Under the pieces are notes generated by a model. It searched no databases and had not been told where the DNA came from. It saw nothing but the letters and a program-made list of their open reading frames with translations. This document shows positions 38,011-46,951 of a stretch of DNA of 64,000 nucleotides, piece by piece. Each line of letters opens with the position of its first letter. Position 1 is the stretch's first letter. Source of the stretch: Psychrobacter immobilis (lineage in GTDB: Bacteria > Pseudomonadota > Gammaproteobacteria > Pseudomonadales > Moraxellaceae); contig NZ_CAJGZN010000012.1 in NCBI RefSeq assembly GCF_904846235.1, forward strand, positions 1-64,000, given 5' to 3'. A program made the translations under genes and the position numbers.

Positions 38011-38117
38011 TATCGTTGAGTTCAAATAATTTCGATACAAGGAAACCGAGCGTAAGTTATACATTAGTATGCTTAGCGAGGATAACGATGTAGCGGATTT
38101 ATATGGATTTGACTATA
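38011..38117 (-). repeat. 107-bp dispersed repeat (copy 1)
   Basis: Reverse-complement copy of the element at 51251-51357, nearly identical along most of its length (the right two thirds differ at only a few positions). One end is gactata (38111-38117); the other reads tatcgtt and is diverged. It overlaps the 3' end of the gene at 38099-38722 and supplies its last five codons and stop. Confidence 0.85.
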
Positions 38118-38722
38118 GTTTGATCGAGATGTTGTTGGCAGTTGTCCCAGCGTGCATCGAACTGCCAATCACTTCTACCCAAGCGAAACCATACTAGCGA
38201 AAATGCGAGACGATCATTGCGTGCAGTACAATGGGCAAAAAACTCGTTTTCGATTTGCTCAATCGTACCCCAGTCTTCGTCCTCACGCGCTTGCATCAGC
38301 TCAGTGGTGATGTCTTTAGCGATTTCTCGGGCATCGTCGCTGCTGATACGCAGTCGTTGCTTTTGCTCATTGAGAGAAGGAGATATCAGCACACTCCAAC
38401 GTGTAGCCAACATACTATTGCGCTGGATGTATCTTTTTTTATCAATGCACTCGCGAAAGCCTTGCTGGACATGAGGATACAAACGATCTTTGATACGAGT
38501 AAACAGATTGTTTACATCGTATGGGATATCAAACCAGCAACCATAAAAAAAGTCTGCCACTGCACCCTGTAGCGGTTCTTTCTCCGTCAATAGCAAAGCT
38601 GCGTTGATACGCTGCTCATGAAAGTGACGGTTGTTAGGAGCTAAAAATACTTTACGAGAGTAAAACCGAAATACTCGATGCGCGACTCTTTCATTTTCTT
38701 TGATAAGGTCTGAATCAGACAT
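38099..38722 (-). CDS. Unrecognised protein of the roadblock-PAS-PhnD group (207 aa)
   Basis: No family recognised. Soluble, charged and rich in Arg, Trp and Phe (ENERVAHRVFRFYSRKVFL, RWSVLISPSLNEQKQRL, LVWFRLGRSDWQFDARW). A strong ribosome site GGAGG lies 8-9 bp before ATG 38722. Codons from 38116 to the stop lie inside a dispersed 107-bp repeat, so the final IVKSI and stop codon come from the repeat: the original C-terminus may have been longer or different. It is 124 bp downstream of the PhnD-like gene. Confidence 0.68.
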   Translation of the reverse strand: MSDSDLIKENERVAHRVFRFYSRKVFLAPNNRHFHEQRINAALLLTEKEPLQGAVADFFYGCWFDIPYDVNNLFTRIKDRLYPHVQQGFRECIDKKRYIQRNSMLATRWSVLISPSLNEQKQRLRISSDDAREIAKDITTELMQAREDEDWGTIEQIENEFFAHCTARNDRLAFSLVWFRLGRSDWQFDARWDNCQQHLDQTIVKSI

Positions 38723-38846
38723 AATAATACCCTCCTATCATCGCTATTATTACGACGGTGCTTGTTTCAATGATAATGATGTTGTAAAACAAACGATGAC
38801 TTCATCTCGCAAAATAGCGCTTGATATCAATATAATGATTGAGCGA

Positions 38847-39596
38847 CTAATCCAATAATGTCTGCATCAAATCAATCATAAATTCGGCATCTTCTTCGCT
38901 CATTGGCTCAAACCCTTGAGGCATGCCAAGCTCAGCCAAGGCCTCTTTACCATCTGCATCGTTGTGCAAATTCAGGATGGCTTCTAGGAAGATTTGTGCA
39001 TCGGGAAAGTCTTCTTTAACAAGGAGTACATGACTGATATCAGCCAAGTCACTTTCGATAAGTACCGACAGCTGAGTTTTGGTCAAACGTGAAAAGCTAT
39101 GAAAAATCTCTGCCAAAAAGAACGCGACTTGGGCTTCACCTTTGATGACTTTGCGGGCAGCCGCTTGATAGGTCTCGGTCACATCCCAGTTGAGATCAGA
39201 CGCTTCTATATCGACGACTTCTAGCAATCGCAAACCAATCAGTTTGACATCTCGGTTGTCAGCCATCGCGACAGTAGCCCCTGCTTGAATGTCTTCCAAA
39301 CGGCTGATAGTGCTATTGGCAGCGGCTGCAATGATCATCTCGTCAGATTTACCGATAGGTCGGGCAATGGCTCGATAGCCTTGCTCGCGGATGAGAGTGG
39401 CTGCATCAAAAGGGTTGGCATAAATGATTTGAATGTCACCGGCACTAATGACCTGCTCTTGCTCAGCGTGAGAGGCAGGAATATTGAGATGCATGTTTAA
39501 GTTGGCACGTTTTTGAATCAAGGTGTTGAACATGTGCCAGCCTGCAAAGCGATCAGGCGAAAAATCAGGGGCGATTAACATATTGTGTGTCGTCAT
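38847..39596 (-). CDS. PhnD-like ligand-binding protein without signal peptide
   Basis: A 249-residue periplasmic-binding-protein fold of the PhnD/phosphate-phosphonate type: LIAPDFSPDRFAGWHMFNTL, IQIIYANPFDAATLIREQGYRAIARPIGKSDEMIIAAA, and VIKGEAQVAFFLAEIFHSFSRLTK. The PhnD pattern of F-x-G...Y-N...D-A is present. Unlike transport proteins it has no signal peptide or lipobox, and no permease or ATPase is nearby, so it should act in the cytoplasm as a ligand sensor. GAGGAAGG precedes the ATG, and only three bases separate it from the PAS gene upstream, so the two are cotranscribed and coupled. Ligand unknown. Confidence 0.8.
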   Translation of the reverse strand: MTTHNMLIAPDFSPDRFAGWHMFNTLIQKRANLNMHLNIPASHAEQEQVISAGDIQIIYANPFDAATLIREQGYRAIARPIGKSDEMIIAAAANSTISRLEDIQAGATVAMADNRDVKLIGLRLLEVVDIEASDLNWDVTETYQAAARKVIKGEAQVAFFLAEIFHSFSRLTKTQLSVLIESDLADISHVLLVKEDFPDAQIFLEAILNLHNDADGKEALAELGMPQGFEPMSEEDAEFMIDLMQTLLD

Positions 39597-39599
39597 GAG

Positions 39600-40094
39600 T
39601 TAGCCTTCCTCATCTTGTTTCATTTGGGCATATTGAGTCATCGCCGCTTCAATTTTGCTGCGTGATGGTTTGCGTCGTACCGAGGTGTAGCCGACGGTTT
39701 CACCGCGACGCACGTTAGGCACCACAGTGGCATAGACCCAATAATGACTGCCGTCTTTGCATAAGTTTTTGACATAGCCATGCCATTTTTGTCCAGACTC
39801 GGCAGTACTCCATAAGTCTTTATAGGCAGCTTTTGGCATATCAGGATGACGCAAAATATAGTGCTGTTGGCCAATCAATTCATCTACATGATAGCCACTG
39901 ATTTCGACAAAGGCGTCGTTGACGTGAGTGATGATACCGTCGAGATTGGTACGCGAGACAATCAGTTTGCCATCTGGGTAGGGGCGCTCTATACCAGTAT
40001 CATAGACAGTCCGTGACGTGCCATCATGATAAGTCATCGTGATTTGCTCAGCAGGCATATCGGGTTTGTGTGCATCAGGGATTGGAGAACCCAT
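39600..40094 (-). CDS. PAS-domain sensor protein (Aer-like PAS)
   Basis: A 164-residue stand-alone PAS protein. The domain reads LIVSRTNLDGIITHVNDAFVEISGY, ELIGQQHYILRHPDMPKAAYKDLW and WHGYVKNLCKDGSHYWVYATVVP, which closely follows the PAS of the aerotaxis receptor Aer that binds FAD and reports redox state. No methyl-accepting or kinase output is fused; the C-terminus is a charged helix (RSKIEAAMTQYAQMKQDEEG). ATG 40094 is chosen because AGGAG is 7 bp upstream; the longer start at 40100 overlaps that site. Coupled to the PhnD-like gene. Confidence 0.87.
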   Translation of the reverse strand: MGSPIPDAHKPDMPAEQITMTYHDGTSRTVYDTGIERPYPDGKLIVSRTNLDGIITHVNDAFVEISGYHVDELIGQQHYILRHPDMPKAAYKDLWSTAESGQKWHGYVKNLCKDGSHYWVYATVVPNVRRGETVGYTSVRRKPSRSKIEAAMTQYAQMKQDEEG

Positions 40095-40118
40095 GGTCAT
40101 CTCCTTCGTTGATCGTTA

Positions 40119-40226
40119 TATCGTCAATCCTCTATAAATTGAACACGGTGTCAGCCTTGCTTAGTCTACTACTTGTAGTACTCTCACTCGGCTTCCTTGT
40201 ATCCAAATTATATTGAATCAACTATG
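40119..40226 (+). repeat. 107-bp dispersed repeat (copy 2)
   Basis: Same orientation as the copy at 51251. Left end tatcgtcaatcc and right end tattgaatcaactatg match the family; the ctcgg-ttccttgta core is kept, while the middle ~40 bases differ. It lies between the roadblock gene and the PAS gene, 24 bp upstream of the PAS start, so it is in the leader of that gene. Confidence 0.75.
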
Positions 40227-40270
40227 TTTATAGTAATTAAAAGCTAATAAATTCGATAAGCAGTCGCTAA

Positions 40271-40633
40271 TCAAATGAGCTTTGCCAACGCTTCTGAAGC
40301 GCGCTTAATATCTAGGAATATCAAGCCAAGCTTGGCATTGGGCTTTGCCATGATGGTGAGTACGGCTTCATCGCCTGATGAGGTCATGATGACGTAGCCT
40401 TTCTCGCCTTGAATCATAATACGATCGATACTACCGCGTGCCAACTCGCGGCCTGCACGGTCACCTAATGATAATAATGCTGCTGACATAGCACCCACAC
40501 GATCTTCATCCACGCCGGTTGGTAGAGCTGAAGCAATCATAAGACCATCGTTAGAGATTAGCGCAGATGCTTCAACATCTGCTGATGAACTGTTTAAGTC
40601 TTCCAATATCTGCTGAAATGAATCTGTACGCAT
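40271..40633 (-). CDS. Roadblock/LC7 domain protein
   Basis: A 120-residue single-domain roadblock/LC7 (MglB-like) protein: ALISNDGLMIASALPTGVDEDRVGAMSAALLSLGDRAGRELARGSIDRIMIQGEKGYVIM and LGLIFLDIKRASEAL. MglB-type proteins act as GTPase-activating or scaffold partners of small Ras-like GTPases that set cell polarity and motility, but no GTPase gene is nearby. AGAGAAAG precedes the ATG. It is the first gene of the minus-strand group; the 107-bp repeat at 40119-40226 separates it from the PAS gene. Confidence 0.9.
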   Translation of the reverse strand: MRTDSFQQILEDLNSSSADVEASALISNDGLMIASALPTGVDEDRVGAMSAALLSLGDRAGRELARGSIDRIMIQGEKGYVIMTSSGDEAVLTIMAKPNAKLGLIFLDIKRASEALAKLI

Positions 40634-41255
40634 ATCGCTTTCTCTGTACTGGTGATTGGTTTTTTATTTATGAACTAATGAAGTTAGTCAAAAATATCCT
40701 TGTTTAAAGAAAGGTATTATAATTCCTTACTAATAATATTGATATACATTTGCCCAATTAAAAGTAAATTTTTTGGACTTTTATGCCTTTTGTCATCAAA
40801 TCATTACCCTTTATCTTTATTTTTTCGAGGAAAATGGTGATTTTTTATTATGTCTAGTCGATGAGCGGTTGAAGACCTAGCAAGATCCTTGGTATTTTTT
40901 TGAATAGAGATATTCTTTGTAACTATAGATTAATGTCCATCATTGCTATCAAACGGAGCCGCTGGAATTTAGTTAATAAAAATCGCTTATAGATTCTTAT
41001 GATGAAGATATTTACTAGACTTATAAGTCTCAAAAATGATATACAGTCATGAGGGGATAAATGTTGACACTTCTAAATGCGTTATAAAAATACAAATTGA
41101 GTCAGCTTTTTTGATCCTATCAGTCTCTATACATAATCTTGTATAGGGGCGATTTCAGTTTTACATCAACGTTTATAATCCTTTTGTTTACTCAATATAT
41201 TGTAGCGTCGATGTAAATAATTACTATCACCAGTTTTATCCTAAGGAAGAAATAC
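40634..41255. other. Divergent regulatory region between roadblock gene and gdhA
   Basis: 622 very AT-rich bases with no credible gene. It must contain promoters for both divergent transcripts. An inverted repeat ctatac/gtatag lies near 41128-41148 and a TTGACA at 41064-41069, but no well-spaced -10 could be assigned. Nothing else is recognised. Confidence 0.4.
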
Positions 41256-42602
41256 ATGAGCATCAGTGAAGCCATCCAAAAAGTCGAAGCACGTTATGCC
41301 CATCAGCCCGAATTCATTCAAGCAGTAAAAGAGGTGGCAATTACGATTCAACCTTTATACGATGCGCAGCCTGAATATAGTACGTTAAAGGTATTCGAGC
41401 GTTTGGTAGAGCCTGATCGGGTATTTGGCTTTCGTATCAATTGGGAAGATGATCAAGGCGTGGTACAAGTCAATCGTGGTTGGCGTGTGCAGTTTTGCAA
41501 TGCTCTAGGCCCTTACAAAGGCGGTCTTAGATTCCATCCTACCGTCAATCAATCCGTATTGAAGTTCTTAGGCTTTGAGCAAATCTTTAAAAATGCCTTA
41601 ACTGGCTTGCCTATTGGTGGCGGTAAAGGTGGGTCAGATTTTGATCCTAAAGGTAAAACAGACAGCGAGATACGTCGTTTTTGCTATGCTTTTATGCGTG
41701 AGCTACATCATTACGTGAGCAAAGACATGGATGTGCCTGCTGGTGACATCGGCGTCGGTGGTCGAGAAGTTAGCTATATGTTTGCGATGTATAAGAATTT
41801 AACGCGTGAATCAACAGGGGTTATCACTGGCAAAGGCGTGGGCTTTGGTGGCAGCTTGATGCGTACAGAGGCGACTGGCTACGGTGCAGTCTACTTCTTA
41901 GAAAATATGCTCATCGCTCAGAACGATAAGCTTCAAGGCAAAAAGGTGCTGATATCAGGAGCAGGTAATGTCTCATTACATGCTGCCGAAAAAGTGAATG
42001 CGCTAGGTGGTATGGCAATAACTGTCTCTGATTCACAAGGGACGTTGCATGATGAAAATGGCCTCAATCAAGAAAAAATTGATTGGCTCAAAAAACAAAA
42101 GCAGCAAAACAAGCCTTTAGCAGAGTATGTTGATGTTTATGGTGGCGAGTGGCTTGCCAAACAGAAACCGTGGCAGTTTGAAGCTGATATTGCGATCCCA
42201 TGCGCTACTCAAAATGAAGTCAATGAAGCTGATGCCAAATTATTGGTCGAAAATGGCGTGAAGTATGTGGTGGAAGGCGCTAATATGCCGCTCACTGCGG
42301 AAGCAATTGATTGTATCCGTTTGCACCGTGTTCATTATGCACCTGGTAAAGCTGCTAATGCGGGCGGGGTAGCAGTATCTGCGCTTGAAATGTCGCAAAA
42401 CTCTGTCCGTCAATATCAAACCTTTAAGCAAGTCGATGAGCGTCTAAAAGGTATTATGAAAGATATCCACGACAGTGCTGCGAATGCTTCAGAACAATAT
42501 GGTCAAACTGACAATGGTTATGTCGACTATATGGCTGGTGCCAATATGGTTGGTTTCAAACGTGTGGCTGATGCGTTGGTTGCTTTTGGTATTTTGAACT
42601 AG
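41256..42602 (+). CDS. gdhA: NADP-dependent glutamate dehydrogenase
   Basis: GdhA (448 aa; E. coli 447) interconverts glutamate and 2-oxoglutarate plus ammonia. The substrate lysines are in KGGLRFHPTVNQSVLKFLGFEQ and PIGGGKGGSDF; the Asp of PAGDIGVGGRE and the nucleotide motif SGAGNVSLHAAEKV are present, matching hexameric NADP-type enzymes. AAGGA lies upstream of the ATG. It sits next to the hut locus, whose product is glutamate, which would connect histidine breakdown to central metabolism. A terminator follows. Confidence 0.96.
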   Translation: MSISEAIQKVEARYAHQPEFIQAVKEVAITIQPLYDAQPEYSTLKVFERLVEPDRVFGFRINWEDDQGVVQVNRGWRVQFCNALGPYKGGLRFHPTVNQSVLKFLGFEQIFKNALTGLPIGGGKGGSDFDPKGKTDSEIRRFCYAFMRELHHYVSKDMDVPAGDIGVGGREVSYMFAMYKNLTRESTGVITGKGVGFGGSLMRTEATGYGAVYFLENMLIAQNDKLQGKKVLISGAGNVSLHAAEKVNALGGMAITVSDSQGTLHDENGLNQEKIDWLKKQKQQNKPLAEYVDVYGGEWLAKQKPWQFEADIAIPCATQNEVNEADAKLLVENGVKYVVEGANMPLTAEAIDCIRLHRVHYAPGKAANAGGVAVSALEMSQNSVRQYQTFKQVDERLKGIMKDIHDSAANASEQYGQTDNGYVDYMAGANMVGFKRVADALVAFGILN

Positions 42603-42657
42603 TCTTACTTATAAGTGGTAAACAAGCCTTAGCGGTTGGTTCATACGGACAAATAGC

Positions 42658-42691
42658 AAAGCCCCAGTCACTGAATGATTGGGGCTTTTTT
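42658..42691 (+). terminator. Terminator after gdhA
   Basis: Arms aaagccccagtca and tgattggggcttt with one mismatch, then a T-run. It lies between convergent gdhA and hutI and can serve both. Confidence 0.88.
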
Positions 42692-42717
42692 AATTGAGAT
42701 AAACAAAGGTAGGTTGA

Positions 42718-44031
42718 TTACAGTGTCTCGCGCCATTGTCCTTGAACCATAATGCCTTGGGTAGGATTTAGTCCCATCTGATAGGCCAAGTCAGCAGGAC
42801 GAGCGATATCCCATAGCGCTAAATCAGCATCACAGCCCACTTCCACTTTTCCTTTGTTGGACAGCCCTAACGCTTGTGCCGCATAAACGGTTGAGCCTGC
42901 CAATACTTCTTCAGGCGTGAGGTAAAATAGCGTACAACCCATATTCATCGCCAACAACAGCGACGTCAACGGTGAGGTGCCAGGGTTACAATCGGTTGAA
43001 ATAGCCATAGGAACGTGATGTTTACGTAAAGCTTCAATCGGTGGCAACTTGGTGTCACGTAGCGTATAAAACGCCCCTGGCAATATCACGGCAACGGTAT
43101 TGCTAGCCGCCATTTTTTTGATGTCTTCTTCTGATAAGTGCTCTAGATGGTCGCTCGATAGCCCTTTATATTCAGCAACTAAGGCACTACCACCTATATC
43201 AGACAGCTGCTCAGAGTGCAGTTTGACTGGTAGATTTAATGAGCGAGCCACTTCAAAGACTCGTCTGATTTGCTCTGTGCTAAAGGCGATGTTTTCACAG
43301 AAACCGTCGACCGCATCGACTAAACCTTCTGAGTGTAGAATAGGTAGCCATTCGCAAACTTGCTCAATATAGTCGTCCGCATGGTCTTTGTACTCAGTGG
43401 GTAGGGCATGCGCTGCTAGGTAAGTGGTACTTACATGGATGTCGTATTTGTTTCCCAGTTGACGAGCGACCGTGAGCATTTTGCGTTCAGTGTCCAAGTC
43501 CAAGCCATAACCTGACTTGATTTCGATACTGGTGACACCTTCTTTCATAAGTGCGATTAAGCGTTTTTCACTTTGGGCAAATAGCGATTCAATACTGGCG
43601 GCGCGGGTAGCACTGACCGTCGCGACAATACCGCCGCCTTGTGCAGCAATATCTTGATAACTAACGCCCTGCAATCGCGCTTCGAACTCATTGCTGCGGT
43701 TGCCGCCATAGACAATATGCGTATGACAGTCGATAAGCCCTGGAGTTATCCATTTGCCATCGGCGTCTGTAACCTGCTTGTCTTGATAATGTGGCAGATG
43801 CGTCGTGATTTGCTCTTGTGCCCCAATCCATGCAATCTTGCCGTCTTTAATACCGATAGCCGCGTTCTCTAACTGACCATATGGGATACTACGAGCGTCT
43901 TCATTCTTATCATTATTAAAACCATAGTGCGCTGAAAACGTCGCAATATTGGCATTGATAATGAGTTGATCAAACGATGTCATAGTAGATTTGTCGAGCG
44001 TCTGCTCTTTAAAATTTTCTGATTCATTCAT
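42718..44031 (-). CDS. hutI: Imidazolonepropionase
   Basis: HutI (437 aa) hydrolyses 4-imidazolone-5-propanoate to formimidoylglutamate. The amidohydrolase metal ligands are [21 protein letters not shown] region, and [10 protein letters not shown], with [10 protein letters not shown] as the catalytic Asp segment. The start at 44031 has AGGAG 7 bp upstream; an internal ATG at 43983 has none. The ~20-residue N-terminal extension is polar. Last gene of the minus-strand hut transcript, 57 bp after hutG. Confidence 0.95.
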   Translation of the reverse strand: MNESENFKEQTLDKSTMTSFDQLIINANIATFSAHYGFNNDKNEDARSIPYGQLENAAIGIKDGKIAWIGAQEQITTHLPHYQDKQVTDADGKWITPGLIDCHTHIVYGGNRSNEFEARLQGVSYQDIAAQGGGIVATVSATRAASIESLFAQSEKRLIALMKEGVTSIEIKSGYGLDLDTERKMLTVARQLGNKYDIHVSTTYLAAHALPTEYKDHADDYIEQVCEWLPILHSEGLVDAVDGFCENIAFSTEQIRRVFEVARSLNLPVKLHSEQLSDIGGSALVAEYKGLSSDHLEHLSEEDIKKMAASNTVAVILPGAFYTLRDTKLPPIEALRKHHVPMAISTDCNPGTSPLTSLLLAMNMGCTLFYLTPEEVLAGSTVYAAQALGLSNKGKVEVGCDADLALWDIARPADLAYQMGLNPTQGIMVQGQWRETL

Positions 44032-44088
44032 AGTATGCTCCTAATAATTGGGAGGCGAGTAACCTGTTAAGACCTTTTTTTGTAAGAG

Positions 44089-45135
44089 CTAGCTGACAAG
44101 TAAGTGCTGTTCTACAATCGTTGCCAGCAGTCGAGCAGCGACTTTGCAGCTACGACTATCCACATCAAAGGTCGGGTTGATCTCAGCAATATCTGCCATT
44201 TTTACTTTGCCTGACGACACAATCAGCTTGACCATACGCTCAACAAAACCAAGCTCAATACCAAAAGCAGCAGGCGCACTGACACCCGGAACGACACTAG
44301 AGGGGAGACAATCCATATCAATAGTGAGATAAATAATATCAACCTGATCTATGAAGCTTTTGACCTGCTCGGCAATGGTGTCCCAAGGTTGATAATGACA
44401 GTCTTCATCACTAATAACCTGTACGCCCAGTTGCTCAGCGCGATCAAAGAGCGCGGCGGTATTAGAAAAGCGACTGACGCCAATACAGCAATAATGAAAG
44501 GGCTGATCGTGTGCGTCAAGATGCTCGGCAATCTGGCGAAACGGTGTACCAGAGGTTGCTACATCAGACTGACGAATATCAAGATGGGCATCGAAATTAA
44601 TAATCCCGATAGTAGGCGCTGTGTTTGTGCTGATAGTTATATCGTTTGCCTTTTCTAAGGCCTGCCATAATCCCAAAAAGCTACCATAAGCAATGGCATG
44701 ACCACCGCCAAGCCCGATGGGTAATCCACCTTGCTTGACGATAGTGCTCACTGCATCGGCATATTTGATCTGAGCTTGCTCAAGAATATTGTCGGCAAAG
44801 CCATCATTATCATCACAATGAATGTCGCCAGCATCACCTAATAAGGTTGATAATTGACTATCAAAGCGTTGTTGCAAATCAGCGATGACTGGCAGCGTAG
44901 CAAAAGCTCGACGAATCAATGACGGTGCAGCTCTAGCACCCACGCGGCCTTGATTGCGTCTGACGCCTTGATCACAGGCAAAGCCAATTAGCCCAATATG
45001 TTGAGCCTCATAAGGCTGAGCAAGCTGATACCAATAGCGGGCACGCGTAGTCTCAAACGGCTCTGCGCGTCCTGTCCACTGAGTCATATCAGCGGGTGTA
45101 TGGCTAATGGGTGTGGTCATGTTTGTGACTGCCAT
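44089..45135 (-). CDS. hutG: Formimidoylglutamase
   Basis: HutG (348 aa) of the arginase/ureohydrolase family hydrolyses N-formimidoylglutamate to glutamate and formamide. The Mn-binding motifs GGGHAIAYGSFLGL, NFDAHLDIR and LTIDMDCLPSSVVPGVSAP are all present, as in the five-step variant without HutF. ATG 45135 is preferred since AGGAG lies 7 bp before it; ATG 45138 and a TTG at 45159 are also in frame. hutH ends 27 bp upstream. Confidence 0.93.
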   Translation of the reverse strand: MAVTNMTTPISHTPADMTQWTGRAEPFETTRARYWYQLAQPYEAQHIGLIGFACDQGVRRNQGRVGARAAPSLIRRAFATLPVIADLQQRFDSQLSTLLGDAGDIHCDDNDGFADNILEQAQIKYADAVSTIVKQGGLPIGLGGGHAIAYGSFLGLWQALEKANDITISTNTAPTIGIINFDAHLDIRQSDVATSGTPFRQIAEHLDAHDQPFHYCCIGVSRFSNTAALFDRAEQLGVQVISDEDCHYQPWDTIAEQVKSFIDQVDIIYLTIDMDCLPSSVVPGVSAPAAFGIELGFVERMVKLIVSSGKVKMADIAEINPTFDVDSRSCKVAARLLATIVEQHLLVS

Positions 45136-45162
45136 CATGGCTCTCCTTTTACCAGCCAATGC

Positions 45163-46725
45163 TTATTTAGACTCGTACCAGTTGTGACGTAGTTCTTGCC
45201 AGTGCTGAGCAAGTGTGCCGTCTAGTACTAACTGCTTGGCCGCTTCGATATCAGGGGCGAGGTAGCGATCTTTATCATAGAACGTCACTTTCTCACGTAG
45301 TTTTTGATGTGCCACAGTCAACGGCTCTGATGTCTCGAGTCCTCGATGAAAATCAATACCTTGACCAGCAGCCAGTAGCTCAATACCTATGATAGTCGCA
45401 GTGTTTTGCGCCATCTCATATAGGCGGCGTGCGCAATAGGTAGCCATTGAGACGTGATCTTCTTGGTTGGCAGAAGTCGGGATGCTATCGACGCTACCAG
45501 GATGGGCGATAGATTTGTTTTCTGACGCCAGTGCTGCGGCGGTTACATGAGCAATCATAAAGCCTGAGTTTACCCCAGCGTTATCGACTAGGAATGGTGG
45601 CAGACCACCTGACAAAGTTGCATCGATCAGCAAAGCGACACGGCGCTCAGACATCGAGCCAATCTCAGCGATAGCCAATGCTAAAATATCCGCGGCAAAA
45701 GCGACTGGCTCAGCATGGAAGTTACCACCTGATATGGCGACCGGACCATCTTCATTATTAAAGATAAGCGGATTGTCTGTTACCGCATTAGATTCGATGA
45801 GCAGCGTTTTCCCTGCTTGGTTGATGATATCAAGACAAGCACCCATGACCTGTGGCTGGCAACGTAAGCAATATGGGTCTTGAACTCGATCATCTTGTTC
45901 GCCATCGTGCGAAGCACGGATAGCACTGCCTTTGATCAGTTGACGGTGTGCTTTGGCGATTTCAATTTGACCATGATGACCGCGTACTTCGTGAATACGG
46001 GCATCAAATGGTGAGTCCGAGCCTTTTGCCGCATCAATTGATAGTGAGCCGACAATGGTCGCAGTCTCAAGCAAATCACGCGCCAAGAAATAACCACGTA
46101 ATGCCAATGCGGTTGATACTTGCGTACCGTTGATCAGTGCAAGGCCTTCTTTGGCTGCAAGAGTAATTGGCTCAAGTCCATGCTGGGCTAGCGCGTTTGC
46201 TGCAGGCACTTTTTTACCAGCGACAAACACATCACCTTCACCCATCATCGCAAGCGTCATATGTGATAATGGCGCTAAGTCACCAGATGCGCCAACTGAA
46301 CCTTTGGCTGGGATATTGGGTGTGATTTGATTATTGATTAAGGCAAGTAAACTATCAACTACCTCGCGGCGTACACCAGAGACGCCTTGCGCCAGACTGG
46401 CAATTTTCATCACCATAATCAGTCGTACCACGCCTGCAGGGAGAGCTTCACCCGTGCCCACTGAGTGAGAAACGATCAGGTTACGCTGAAGTAGCTCAAG
46501 CTGATCATCACTGATACGTGTCTTAGCAAGTAGGCCAAAACCAGTGTTGATACCATAAGCGCTTTTGTCTCGCGCAATGATGGTACGTACATCTTCGTGC
46601 GAGGCATCTATCGCCTCATAAGCGCTCTCAGGTAGTGTCAATATGACAGGCTGCTCGTAGATATCACGTAGCATCTCAAAGCTAAGCTGGCGAGGATGTA
46701 GGGTTAGTTGTTTGATATTGTTCAT
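45163..46725 (-). CDS. hutH: Histidine ammonia-lyase
   Basis: HutH (520 aa) deaminates histidine to urocanate. The self-forming MIO cofactor comes from A146-S147-G148 ([14 protein letters not shown]). AYGINTGFG and the Tyr/Arg-bearing [14 protein letters not shown] are conserved. ATG 46725 is chosen because AGGAT is 7 bp upstream; an ATG at 46752 would add nine residues and begins exactly at the edge of a 107-bp repeat. Part of the hutU-yjiH-hutH-hutG-hutI run. Confidence 0.96.
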   Translation of the reverse strand: MNNIKQLTLHPRQLSFEMLRDIYEQPVILTLPESAYEAIDASHEDVRTIIARDKSAYGINTGFGLLAKTRISDDQLELLQRNLIVSHSVGTGEALPAGVVRLIMVMKIASLAQGVSGVRREVVDSLLALINNQITPNIPAKGSVGASGDLAPLSHMTLAMMGEGDVFVAGKKVPAANALAQHGLEPITLAAKEGLALINGTQVSTALALRGYFLARDLLETATIVGSLSIDAAKGSDSPFDARIHEVRGHHGQIEIAKAHRQLIKGSAIRASHDGEQDDRVQDPYCLRCQPQVMGACLDIINQAGKTLLIESNAVTDNPLIFNNEDGPVAISGGNFHAEPVAFAADILALAIAEIGSMSERRVALLIDATLSGGLPPFLVDNAGVNSGFMIAHVTAAALASENKSIAHPGSVDSIPTSANQEDHVSMATYCARRLYEMAQNTATIIGIELLAAGQGIDFHRGLETSEPLTVAHQKLREKVTFYDKDRYLAPDIEAAKQLVLDGTLAQHWQELRHNWYESK

Positions 46726-46751
46726 AGGGGTAATCCTAGTATTGTAAGTCA

Positions 46752-46858
46752 TATAGTCATTCCACTATAAAGGTATTATAGCGTTAACCTCACTTGAAGT
46801 AGTACATATACATCTACACTCGGTTGCCTTGTACTACTTTTAAATTGCATCGACTATA
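46752..46858 (+). repeat. 107-bp dispersed repeat (copy 3)
   Basis: Exactly 107 bp from tatagtcatt to gactata, with perfect 7-bp terminal inverted repeats, conserved ctataaa near the left end and the ctcggttgccttgta core. It lies between the YjiH-type transporter gene and hutH, 26 bp upstream of the hutH start, inside the hut operon. Confidence 0.85.
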
Positions 46859-46951
46859 TGGGTTATATTATTTTTAATGCGTATCTTTATTAAAATGAAG
46901 TTGTTGAAAGGTTTTTAATCAGCAAAATATCTATTATTGAGTTTGAGCTTT

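Noticed and set aside
38142-38572. Two plus-strand ORFs of ~110 codons opposite the 207-aa gene
   Set aside because: Antisense shadows without ribosome sites; the minus-strand gene has a strong GGAGG site and fits the operon.
41064-41088. TTGACA with TATAAA as gdhA promoter
   Set aside because: The spacing is only 13 bp, too short for a sigma-70 promoter.
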